11,233 nt of DNA from Candidatus Ruminimicrobiellum caprinum (GTDB lineage Bacteria > Elusimicrobiota > Endomicrobiia > Endomicrobiales > Endomicrobiaceae). The notes under the pieces were generated by a model. The model was not told the DNA's origin. It saw only the letters and a program-made list of their open reading frames with translations, and ran no database searches. Shown one piece after another: positions 1 through 6,977 of this stretch (positions within the stretch are counted from its first letter, which is position 1; the number at the start of each line of letters is the position of its first letter). The DNA lies in assembly GCA_017413305.1 (NCBI GenBank), contig JAFPUA010000255.1, positions 1-11,233 on the forward strand, given 5' to 3'. The position numbers and the translations under genes are program-made.

Positions 1-27
1 AAAATCATTGATTTGTCAATGATTTTT
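1..27 (-). terminator. Hairpin terminator of the secreted repeat-protein gene
   Basis: A perfect 11-bp inverted repeat (1-11 and 16-26) closes on a four-base TTTG loop. It begins about 16 bp past the minus-strand stop codon at 43. The arms end in A4/T4-T5, so the minus-strand transcript ends its stem with a U run and could terminate there. The symmetry would also let it work for a plus-strand transcript entering from the right. The left edge is cut by the window, so the full U tract cannot be seen. Confidence 0.7.
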
Positions 28-42
28 AATTATATTTTTTTA

Positions 43-1710
43 TCAATGTTGAGACAAAATTTTGTTCAAATCTATTACTTCATCATGTGTCATATCTGCA
101 GCTCTTTCTACTATTGCTTTTTTCTCTATAATATTCATTATGAATGCTGCCGTAGGTTCTTCATCTACACCTGCTATGGTTATCCAATTTCTTTCGTTTA
201 TTAAAATTGTCAGTTCATGTTTCTGTGCATTCCATACGCCTACTTTCTGACCGTTATTATAAACGTTTTTGCTTATTATCCTCTCATTAAATGTTTCATA
301 AACCCAGTCTTTTTCAGATTGATACCATTTGGTATTTTCTGTTTGTCTGTTAAATGTATACACCAGAGTATTACCATTCCAGCTGAAATCTTTCAAGATA
401 GTAGGATCTGTATCATCTGTTGGTCTTTCTGGCGTCGATGTAACATACTGAGGTTTATTGTCATTGTACCATAAATATGTAGTTTTGCCATCAAACTCAT
501 CATCGGAATAATTTACTACATAGTCTATAACCTTATTTCCTTCACTATCATATTTATAAAAATACTCTTCTAAAACTCTGTCATCACCGTCTAAAACTTT
601 GTTAATTGTTCCATCGTCATTATATTCTATATTTTTTAATGTTGTATATAATTCGGTTCCATCTATATCAAGCATCGTTACTTCTGCATAATTACCATCT
701 CTAGAGTAGTTAACTATATAATCGTCAAAATATCTTGTAAGAACAGTATTTTGATCATTAACGGTATAATCTTTTTTACCATGTTCATCAAAATAAGTTT
801 TATTATGTGTCAAATTATCCTCAATATAATCTAAAATTTCATTACCTGCACCATCATTTTTATAATGAAATTCCTGAATAATTTGACCATTATTGTTTGT
901 AACATGAGTTTCTCTGCCTTCTAAATTATAAAAAGTTGTTTTATAGCCTATACTATGTTCAGACGTTCCTTCTTCTTCATTAAATTTTTCAAATTCTGCT
1001 TCATAATTTTTCTTGGAAATAAGAAGTCCTCTGTTTTTTTCTCCTGCCGGCAACGAAGTTCTTTCTGCAACTACACTTTTGCCATCGGAACCATATTCAT
1101 AAGAAACATCCTGATATTGATAAGTTGCCAAAACATATCCCTCAAAATTTATCTCATATATTGCTCTGTTATAGTCGTCATAATATGTTCTACCTAAAGT
1201 CATTTCATTCTGTACATAGTCAAGCTTTGCACCCTGTCCTTTGTAATGGTAGGTAGAAGTTAAATTATTATCTTTATCGTATGTGGCAACTGTTTTTCCT
1301 TTGCCGTTAAGCTCTTTATAGCCTATTATCTGATCATTTTCGTTTCTGATTTCCTGTCTTAAGCCGCTGCCTTGTATAGTCCTTGTTATACCTGTCAATT
1401 CTCCCGAAGAATTTTTAGATTTTGTAACACCACCAAGAGAAAAACTCATTGCTCCATTTTTTGCTATGGAAAGAGCCATCTTCCCATCGGGGGTATAGTA
1501 AACTCTGTTGCCTTCTGAATCTGTAGCAACAACAGGCCTATTAGGGAGAATGCTTACCATTTGTTTAGGTGTAGCAAAGTCCCTTAAATCGGAAACAGCT
1601 CTGCCTTGAGGCCCGAACTTATACGGATTCGGAGCTTCAAACAGAGCTGCTTGCGTAGTGCTCGATATTAAAAACAAAAGTGATATTATTACTGCTTGCA
1701 TTTTTTTCAT
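43..1710 (-). CDS. Secreted protein with degenerate YD/MORN-like repeats, function unknown
   Basis: Predicted 555-residue exported protein of unknown function. Residues 1-22 look like a Sec signal peptide: MKK, a hydrophobic run to about residue 16, then TTQA-A. There is no lipobox cysteine. The mature part is rich in Tyr, Asp, Asn and Gly, with short segments of the form 'YD..G...'. Three longer units can be aligned at residues 154-186, 281-316 and 384-423. Each starts with an aromatic-x-Tyr-Lys (YHYK, FHYK, FYKY), continues with a Gly-rich turn and I/L-D-Y-V/I, and ends near a KTY or RTY segment. This resembles YD/RHS or YwqK/MORN-like beta-strand repeats, which often form elongated surface or binding structures; assignment to one of these families is inference. 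The start is supported by AAGGAG eight bases upstream (minus-strand GGAGCGATGTT-ATG). It appears monocistronic, with its own promoter and terminator. Confidence 0.85.
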   Translation of the reverse strand: MKKMQAVIISLLFLISSTTQAALFEAPNPYKFGPQGRAVSDLRDFATPKQMVSILPNRPVVATDSEGNRVYYTPDGKMALSIAKNGAMSFSLGGVTKSKNSSGELTGITRTIQGSGLRQEIRNENDQIIGYKELNGKGKTVATYDKDNNLTSTYHYKGQGAKLDYVQNEMTLGRTYYDDYNRAIYEINFEGYVLATYQYQDVSYEYGSDGKSVVAERTSLPAGEKNRGLLISKKNYEAEFEKFNEEEGTSEHSIGYKTTFYNLEGRETHVTNNNGQIIQEFHYKNDGAGNEILDYIEDNLTHNKTYFDEHGKKDYTVNDQNTVLTRYFDDYIVNYSRDGNYAEVTMLDIDGTELYTTLKNIEYNDDGTINKVLDGDDRVLEEYFYKYDSEGNKVIDYVVNYSDDEFDGKTTYLWYNDNKPQYVTSTPERPTDDTDPTILKDFSWNGNTLVYTFNRQTENTKWYQSEKDWVYETFNERIISKNVYNNGQKVGVWNAQKHELTILINERNWITIAGVDEEPTAAFIMNIIEKKAIVERAADMTHDEVIDLNKILSQH

Positions 1711-1738
1711 AACATCGCTCCTTTTTATCCCTGTAACA

Positions 1739-1747
1739 ATTATAACA
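1739..1747 (-). promoter_or_regulatory. Extended -10 promoter of the secreted repeat-protein gene
   Basis: The minus strand reads TGT-TATAAT here, an exact -10 hexamer with the extended TGn element, about 28 bases upstream of the start codon. A 17-bp spacer puts TACCGA where the -35 should be, which is a poor match, so this would be an extended -10 type promoter. The AAGGAG ribosome site lies between it and the ATG. Confidence 0.55.
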
Positions 1748-1805
1748 AATAAATCTAAAATTCGGTAGAAAAAAATGTGAAAAAATTGTAAAAAATCAAC
1801 ACAAA

Positions 1806-2567
1806 TTACATAATTTTGTTGTAGTTAAAATCGTATACTTCATAAATTTCAAATGTCGTTTCATCGGTTACCAATAACATATTGGAAGGAGGAAGAATTT
1901 CTCTACCAAGAACTATTACTTCTTTACCGTTCAAATCTGACAAATCTTTGCCCTTCTTATAGAGCATATAATTATCATTTACTTCATCTTTCAATACTAA
2001 TGCAGCATAATTGTTACCATCTTTATCTTTTCTGCTGACCATAGAAACTTTACCTTTAACAACATCAAACAAAATAGGTTTATTAAGTCTGGTATTAGCT
2101 TCTACTCTTAATCTTGCCTTTTTCAAAGATTTCTCTTCTGCACTTACTTTTACTCTATCCGGAATAGGTTCAGACATATTTATGGTATCACCGGAATCAG
2201 TAAATAATATTTTCTGCACACCAATAAAAAGCCTTACAGGGTTACCGTCAATAACATCTCCATCTTTAGCCTGTCTGAAAGTACCTACCACACTGCAAGT
2301 TGCATCAATTTTATCAGAAACATCCTGATTAATACCTTCCAAAACATAAAACAATCCGTTGCTACCTTTCAAATAAACTTTGTTATCAGGAGAAACTGCC
2401 AAAGTACCGGAAACATTCATCAAAAGTTCAGATGTTTGATAATGCGGTGCATTCTGCCATTTTGCTCTCATGTATTTTTTTACCATAATCGGACCTACCA
2501 ATATTAAAACTGCCAAAACAAGAATGACGCTTCCAAAAACAATCCACTTCGTGTTTTTTGATGACAT
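1806..2567 (-). CDS. Membrane-anchored protein with two similar beta-rich domains, unknown function
   Basis: A 253-residue protein of no recognised family. Residues 8-27 form one strongly hydrophobic segment after a short positive N-terminus (KNTK), followed by KKYMRAK. This fits a signal anchor with the rest outside the membrane. The rest seems to be two related halves, about 51-121 and 169-245. Each begins with V-x-G-x-L/V, has a Tyr-rich strand (FYVL, YMLY), then a D-containing loop, a 'VVG' or 'IVLG' strand and a final strand. That order recalls small OB-like beta barrels, but this is inference from pattern only. A charged stretch (AEEKSLKKARLRVE, 143-156) links them. The start is supported by AAGGAG upstream (minus-strand GGAGATTTTAAATCT-ATG). 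It has its own strong promoter and no clear terminator before the next gene's 5' region. Confidence 0.8.
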   Translation of the reverse strand: MSSKNTKWIVFGSVILVLAVLILVGPIMVKKYMRAKWQNAPHYQTSELLMNVSGTLAVSPDNKVYLKGSNGLFYVLEGINQDVSDKIDATCSVVGTFRQAKDGDVIDGNPVRLFIGVQKILFTDSGDTINMSEPIPDRVKVSAEEKSLKKARLRVEANTRLNKPILFDVVKGKVSMVSRKDKDGNNYAALVLKDEVNDNYMLYKKGKDLSDLNGKEVIVLGREILPPSNMLLVTDETTFEIYEVYDFNYNKIM

Positions 2568-2650
2568 AGATTTAAAATCTCCTTTTTTATTTGCAATTTT
2601 ATTTTATATCTTCGTCTACAAAATGGCAAAATACCATTGTATATTTTATT

Positions 2651-2679
2651 ATTATAACATAGTTTAAAAATTTTTTCAA
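2651..2679 (-). promoter_or_regulatory. Near-consensus sigma70-type promoter for the membrane-anchored protein
   Basis: The minus strand has TTGAAA (2674-2679), a 17-bp spacer and TATAAT (2651-2656). The spacer ends in TGT, which adds an extended -10. The predicted start is near 2644, leaving a leader of about 77 nt before the ATG at 2567. It lies between the stop codon of the helicase gene and this gene, so the gene is not dependent on helicase transcription. Confidence 0.75.
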
Positions 2680-2706
2680 CAACTTTTTTATAATTTTACA
2701 ATATCT

Positions 2707-4926
2707 TTACAATATCTGTAAATTTGCATATTTTGACAGAAGTTTCTTCCACTGTCCATTACTGAAAGCCACAATCACTTTCTCGTCGTCACCTTTCCCG
2801 GATTTTTCTACAATTTTCCCGTTCCCAAACACCTGATGAAAAACGCTCATTCCTATCTTGTAAGGGCTGGAATCTTCCGGTTTATCTATCGGCTCGTAAG
2901 TTATTTCTTCGTCTGTAAAACTGTTATCCATTTCTCTAATATCGGAAACATCATGTATTGTTTCTTTTTGTCTGAAATTAAAATTTCTTACAAAGTTTCT
3001 TGCAGATCTGCTGGATAACTGCTCCGAGAAACCTGCTTCCAACAAAAACCTCGACGGGACATTAAATTTCGTTTTACCGTAAACTGTCCTTTGCGAAGCC
3101 CAAGTCATATACAAATTTTCTTTTGCTCTTGTCATACCGACATACATCAACCTTCTTTCTTCTTCCATTTCTTCTTCGTCGGCATCATCACCTATAGGGA
3201 ACAAACCTTCTTCAAGTCCCATTATAAAAACATTTTTAAATTCCAGTCCTTTTGCCAAATGCAATGTCATCAAAGTAACTTTTTGTTCTTCGTCCTGCCA
3301 AGAATCTATGTCGCTGACAAGCGCAACTTGCGTTAAATAACCCGCCAATGTCGTATCAGGCGAACGCTGTTCGAAATCTTCTACGGCAGAAACAAATTCC
3401 TGTATATTTTCTATTCTTGTTTTATCCTCAGGAAGAAGAGAAGTTTCAAGTTCTCTTATGTAGCCGGTATCTTCAATAACAGACAAAACTATCTCTTTTA
3501 CCGACTTATTGAATTTAGTTCTAAAATTTTTCTCTATTATAGCTTTAAAATTGTTTAACCCCGTCAAAGAACTTCTACCGATAACATCCGTCCCAACGAA
3601 ATTTAACGCTTCATACATCGATAACCCTTTAGATGCCGCAAATGTCTCCAACTTTTCAAGAGAAGTTTTTCCAACACCTCTTTTTGGAACATTAGCAACC
3701 CTCTTAAAACTTACATTGTCGCTGGGGTTATGAATAAGTTTTAAGTATGCCATAATATCTTTAATTTCGGCTCTTTCATAAAACTTTAAAGTTCCTACAA
3801 TATTATACGGTACACCTTGTCTTCTCAAAGCATCTTCTATAGCTCTTGACTGTGCATTTGTCCTGTAGAAAACAGCAAAATCGGAAAGTTCGTAACCTTT
3901 TTGCCTGTTAATAAGGATAGTATCAACTACGCGTTCTGCTTCGTCGTTTTCATTAAAATTTTGATAAACAAAAATTTCTCCATTATCTTCGTTCTCCGTC
4001 CACAACTGTTTCGGCACTCTGCCGCTGTTATTTTTTATCACATTCCATGCGTGTTTAAGAATTTTGGGGGTAGATCTGTAATTTTGTTCAAGTTTCACCG
4101 CCTTACAATTTGGATAATCTTTTTCAAAGTCTAAAATATTGGTTATATCGGCACCACGCCAAGAATAAATACTTTGGTCATCATCACCTACAACGCATAT
4201 ATTTTTATATTTTTCCGCAAGCATTTTGGTAAGAATATATTGAGCATGGTTTGTATCTTGATATTCGTCTACAAGAATATATTTAAACCGTTCCTGATAT
4301 TTTGCAAGAATATCCGGCAATTTTTGAAGATTTATTACCGTCTGCATAATCAAATCACCGAAATCAAGCGCATTATAGGTATGAAGTTTTTTCTGATACA
4401 AATCGTATACGGAAGCTATCGTCTGTCCGTAAAAATCGCCTTTTTCCTGTGCTGTTTCTGTCATCTGTGCAGGATCAATTAAGTCATCTTTTGCACGGCT
4501 TATTCTGTTTAATATAGCCATAGGCTTAAACCTTTTATCGTCAAGTTTAAGCTCTTTCATACATTCTTTTATTACATTCAACTGTTCACCTGCATCATAA
4601 ACAAGAAAATTCTGTTCCATACCAAAAATTTTAGCTTCACACGATAAAAGATACAAACAAAAAGAATGAAATGTTGAAATTCTTACATCAACAGCAGTGT
4701 TATTTGTAAGATCATTTACCCTCTTTCTCATTTCATTTGCAGCTTTATTTGTAAATGTTACGGCCAAAATATTGTAAGGGCGAACACCCTGCTCTAAAAG
4801 GTACGCAATTCTATGGGTAATAACTCTTGTTTTTCCTGTACCTGCACCGGCAAAAATAATCAAAGGCCCGTCTGTATGAATAACGGCCTGCTCTTGTGCA
4901 GAATTTAAGTTAGATAGATTTTTCAT
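2707..4926 (-). CDS. pcrA: UvrD/PcrA-family superfamily 1 DNA helicase
   Basis: ATP-dependent 3'-5' DNA helicase of the UvrD/PcrA/Rep group, which acts in nucleotide excision and mismatch repair and in removing recombination or stalled-transcription intermediates. The 739-residue length fits the family. Visible motifs are AGAGTGKT (Walker A, residues 26-33), VTFTNKAANEM (motif Ia, 56-66), DEYQDT (Walker B/motif II, 220-225), GDDDQSIYSWRGA (motif III, 247-259), QNYRS (motif IV, 281-285), TLHLAKGLEF (motif V) and RRLMYVGMTRAK (motif VI). The last 50 or so residues (KIGMSVFHQVFGNGKIV...) resemble the PcrA C-terminal Tudor-like domain that contacts RNA polymerase. I chose the ATG at 4926 because LNSAQEQAV then follows directly, as in the family. 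An in-frame ATG at 4998 would add 24 unrelated residues and lies upstream of the promoter. No Shine-Dalgarno sequence is visible, which fits a leaderless mRNA. Confidence 0.97.
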   Translation of the reverse strand: MKNLSNLNSAQEQAVIHTDGPLIIFAGAGTGKTRVITHRIAYLLEQGVRPYNILAVTFTNKAANEMRKRVNDLTNNTAVDVRISTFHSFCLYLLSCEAKIFGMEQNFLVYDAGEQLNVIKECMKELKLDDKRFKPMAILNRISRAKDDLIDPAQMTETAQEKGDFYGQTIASVYDLYQKKLHTYNALDFGDLIMQTVINLQKLPDILAKYQERFKYILVDEYQDTNHAQYILTKMLAEKYKNICVVGDDDQSIYSWRGADITNILDFEKDYPNCKAVKLEQNYRSTPKILKHAWNVIKNNSGRVPKQLWTENEDNGEIFVYQNFNENDEAERVVDTILINRQKGYELSDFAVFYRTNAQSRAIEDALRRQGVPYNIVGTLKFYERAEIKDIMAYLKLIHNPSDNVSFKRVANVPKRGVGKTSLEKLETFAASKGLSMYEALNFVGTDVIGRSSLTGLNNFKAIIEKNFRTKFNKSVKEIVLSVIEDTGYIRELETSLLPEDKTRIENIQEFVSAVEDFEQRSPDTTLAGYLTQVALVSDIDSWQDEEQKVTLMTLHLAKGLEFKNVFIMGLEEGLFPIGDDADEEEMEEERRLMYVGMTRAKENLYMTWASQRTVYGKTKFNVPSRFLLEAGFSEQLSSRSARNFVRNFNFRQKETIHDVSDIREMDNSFTDEEITYEPIDKPEDSSPYKIGMSVFHQVFGNGKIVEKSGKGDDEKVIVAFSNGQWKKLLSKYANLQIL

Positions 4927-4935
4927 GATTGTGAT

Positions 4936-4964
4936 ATTATACAAAAAAAGTTTGTAGCAAGCAA
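4936..4964 (-). promoter_or_regulatory. Promoter of the helicase gene, predicted leaderless
   Basis: The minus strand reads TTGCTT (4959-4964), a 17-bp spacer and TATAAT (4936-4941). Counting seven bases from the -10 puts the transcript start near 4929, only three bases before the ATG at 4926. No purine-rich ribosome site exists between promoter and start codon, so translation would be leaderless or nearly so. Confidence 0.65.
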
Positions 4965-5043
4965 ACTTTTTAATGTACAATAAACGACGAAACCGCAATG
5001 AACTACAAAAAAAGATAAAGATTTACCAATAAATTTAACAATA

Positions 5044-5174
5044 CAGAAAAAACAGCTAAGTTTGTGACAAAATGAAGAAACTCGCAAACGCGGTGTACAT
5101 ATCCGTAAGGGGTACATAAGTTTGCGAGTTTCAATATTGTAGTCCAAAATTTGCTGTTTTTTCGTTACAAGATG
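5044..5174. repeat. Nested palindromic repeat, copy A
   Basis: A 131-bp element about 94% identical to the 132-bp copy at 9477-9608 and in the same orientation. The outer arms are an 11-bp inverted repeat (GAAAAAACAGC / GCTGTTTTTTC). The inner arms are a perfect 12-bp inverted repeat (AAACTCGCAAAC / GTTTGCGAGTTT). Each side has a 21-base segment of limited complementarity between the arms, and the centre carries GTGTACAT and GGGTACAT. It directly abuts the stop codon of the acetyltransferase gene, so it is also the likely transcript end of that operon. It could be a small non-autonomous mobile element or a dispersed 3'-end hairpin; no transposase is visible. Confidence 0.85.
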
Positions 5175-5681
5175 CTATTTCTTTTTTATAAGTCTATGAT
5201 GCTTTGCTTCTGGTGAAAGATCTTTTATCAAAGGCACTTCGCCACAATCAGGAAACAAATGACAGTTAATACATTCGCTCCAAATTTTCTGAGGAAGAAC
5301 CTCTTTTGAAATGACTTCATAACCTAACTTTTCAAAAAATTTCGGTTTAAAACTTAATGCAAATGTGGTAAATATATCAAGCTTAAGTGCATTCTGTTCA
5401 AGCGTTGTAACTATTTGCCTTCCTATGCCCTTTCTTGCGTAATCTTTGTTAACGGCAAGAGCTTTTATTTCAGCCAAATCTTCCCAACTGACATGCAATG
5501 CGCCACAACCGATAATTTTTTTAGAATTACCTTCACTTTCTTCAGCAACAACATATTCCTGTATATTTTCGTATATAGAGTTAAGCGACCTGTGTAACAT
5601 TTCTTTGTTATCTGCAAAGAATTCTACAAGTTTGTGAATATGTTTGGCGTCAGTTACCTTGGCACTGCGAATTACTATCAT
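5175..5681 (-). CDS. GNAT acetyltransferase, N-acetylglutamate synthase-like (short ArgA type)
   Basis: A 168-residue GNAT-fold enzyme resembling the short, stand-alone N-acetylglutamate synthases of the mycobacterial ArgA (Rv2747) type, which acetylate L-glutamate for arginine synthesis. Shared features are IYENIQEYVVAEE near residues 36-48, IIGCGALHVSWEDLAEIKALAV (57-78, in the same order as in that family) and the acetyl-CoA loop ARKGIGRQ (82-89). FFEKLGYE (115-122) is the usual GNAT end motif. The C-terminus adds C-x2-C-x5-C (Cys137, 140, 146), a possible metal site I recall from related anaerobe proteins. The ATG at 5681 is preferred because AAAGGAG lies just upstream. An ATG at 5717 would overlap the gamma-subunit gene by 26 bp. 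It is the last gene of the oxidoreductase operon, 10 bp after the gamma subunit. Glutamate as substrate is inference. Confidence 0.88.
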   Translation of the reverse strand: MIVIRSAKVTDAKHIHKLVEFFADNKEMLHRSLNSIYENIQEYVVAEESEGNSKKIIGCGALHVSWEDLAEIKALAVNKDYARKGIGRQIVTTLEQNALKLDIFTTFALSFKPKFFEKLGYEVISKEVLPQKIWSECINCHLFPDCGEVPLIKDLSPEAKHHRLIKKK

Positions 5682-5691
5682 AATTCTCCTT

Positions 5692-6234
5692 TTACGCTTT
5701 ATAATTATAGCCGGCATTAACAGCTTTAATATTCAAAGGAATAACTTTAGGTTTAGCATAAAATGCCGTTTCAAGAGCTTTCAAACAGCTATCTAAACTT
5801 GGAGCTTGAAGATGTTTAATTAACGCACCTACTGCCACCATATTGGCTGTTTTTATATTTCCTACTTCTTTATCTGCAATTTCAGATATGGGAATAAATT
5901 TTATTCTTTTATCACTTTCAAAATCTTTAGAGTCAATTAAAGATGAGTTTGCAATTACTACTGCATCTTCTTTCATTTTAGGTAAAAATCTTTCTAAAGA
6001 CGGTCTGTTAAGTGCTATCAATGCACTTGGTGCAAATGCCACAGGAGAACCTATTTCCTCATCGGAAATTATCACCGTAGAATTGGCAGTTCCGCCTCTC
6101 ATTTCTGCCCCGTAAGAAGGGAACCATGTAGTTTTTAAATCTTGTTCTATTGCTGCCTGAGCTATAAGAGTACCTGCTAAAAGTACACCCTGTCCGCCAA
6201 AACCTGCTGAAATTATTTCTTCATAAATTTTCAT
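5692..6234 (-). CDS. 2-oxoacid:ferredoxin oxidoreductase, gamma subunit (VOR/KOR type)
   Basis: Gamma subunit of the four-subunit 2-oxoacid:ferredoxin oxidoreductase, a cytoplasmic enzyme that turns a 2-oxoacid plus CoA into an acyl-CoA, CO2 and reduced ferredoxin. The family signature is clear: ISAGFGGQGVLLAG near the N-terminus, then SYGAEMRGGTANSTVI and FAPSALIALN. A length of about 180 residues is normal. Two starts are possible. The ATG at 6234 is one base after the beta-subunit stop and has AAAGGA 14 bases upstream, inside the beta gene. The ATG at 6249 adds five residues and overlaps the beta gene by 14 bp, but AAAGG touches it directly with no spacing. I prefer 6234, with translational coupling. 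The gene sits fourth in the operon, between beta and the acetyltransferase. Confidence 0.95.
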   Translation of the reverse strand: MKIYEEIISAGFGGQGVLLAGTLIAQAAIEQDLKTTWFPSYGAEMRGGTANSTVIISDEEIGSPVAFAPSALIALNRPSLERFLPKMKEDAVVIANSSLIDSKDFESDKRIKFIPISEIADKEVGNIKTANMVAVGALIKHLQAPSLDSCLKALETAFYAKPKVIPLNIKAVNAGYNYKA

Positions 6235-6235
6235 A

Positions 6236-6976
6236 TTATTTTGTTTCATCCTTTATTACGCCTAAAGGGAAAGTTTTAAACATTTCTTCTTTTACCCACT
6301 TTGTCGCATCGATAGGAGTTTTACCCCAATCTACCGGACAATGAGAAACTACTTCAATAAAAGAATAACCTTTTCCTTCAATCTGATTCTGAAAAGCTTT
6401 CTTAATTGCTTTCCCTGCCTGTATTACATGAGGAGCATCACATACGGATACTCTTTCAATATATTTTGTTCCTTTAAGTCCTGCCAAAAGTTCACAAACA
6501 TTTATGGGATATCCTTCTCTTTGAGGATCTCTTCCAAAAGGCGTAGTTTCTGTTACCTGCCCCAAAAGTGTGGTAGGCGCCATCTGTCCGCCCGTCATAC
6601 CATAGTTAGCATTATTTATAAAAATAACGGTAATATTTTCGCCCCTGTTTGCACAATGAATTGTTTCTGCTGTACCTATAGCGGCTAAATCACCGTCTCC
6701 CTGATAAGTAAAAACTATTTTATCGGGGTTAGTCCTTTTGATACCTGTTGCTACAGCCGGCGGTCTGCCGTGAGGAGCTTCCGTAGTATCAAAATTGAAA
6801 TAGTTATAAGCAAATACAGCACAGCCTACAGGTGCAACTGCAATTGTTCTTTCTCTTATACCTAAATCATCTATAGCCTGTGCAACAAGCCTATGCACAA
6901 TGCCGTGTCCGCACCCCGGACAATACGACAAAGGATGATCTTTTAATGCTTTCGGTCTTGATAATATTTTTTCCAT
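6236..6976 (-). CDS. 2-oxoacid:ferredoxin oxidoreductase, TPP-binding beta subunit
   Basis: Beta subunit (246 residues), carrying thiamine pyrophosphate and probably one 4Fe-4S cluster. CPGCGH lies at residues 19-24, the TPP/Mg motif starts with GDGD (93-96), and NNANYGMTGGQ (121-131) completes the cofactor site. Cys19, Cys22, Cys52 and Cys213 (SHCPVDW) match the four-cysteine pattern that holds the cluster near TPP in this family. The gene starts one base after the alpha-subunit stop, so translation is likely coupled. Sequence style fits the 2-ketoisovalerate or 2-oxoglutarate branch rather than pyruvate, whose enzymes are usually larger or fused. Exact substrate cannot be fixed from sequence alone. 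Confidence 0.96.
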   Translation of the reverse strand: MEKILSRPKALKDHPLSYCPGCGHGIVHRLVAQAIDDLGIRERTIAVAPVGCAVFAYNYFNFDTTEAPHGRPPAVATGIKRTNPDKIVFTYQGDGDLAAIGTAETIHCANRGENITVIFINNANYGMTGGQMAPTTLLGQVTETTPFGRDPQREGYPINVCELLAGLKGTKYIERVSVCDAPHVIQAGKAIKKAFQNQIEGKGYSFIEVVSHCPVDWGKTPIDATKWVKEEMFKTFPLGVIKDETK

Positions 6977-6977
6977 T

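Noticed and set aside
955..1197. Plus-strand frames opposite the secreted repeat protein, the helicase and the oxidoreductase genes
   Set aside because: They are antisense shadows with Phe/Ile/Cys-rich translations and no ribosome sites.
4924..4998. N-terminal extension of the helicase (ATG at 4998)
   Set aside because: It would span the predicted promoter and add 24 residues with no counterpart in the family; LNSAQEQAV should be close to the N-terminus.
4923..5147. Minus-strand reading frame beginning MDYNIETRKLMY, shared with one at 9387-9581
   Set aside because: The likeness comes from the palindromic repeat at the nucleotide level. The frames diverge after a loop indel, have no ribosome site, and the first overlaps the helicase promoter.
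5044..5174. CRISPR repeat
   Set aside because: Only two copies, 4.4 kb apart, 131 bp long, without spacers or cas genes.
5682..5717. Upstream ATG for the acetyltransferase
   Set aside because: It would overlap the gamma-subunit gene by 26 bp, while AAAGGAG directly precedes the ATG at 5681.
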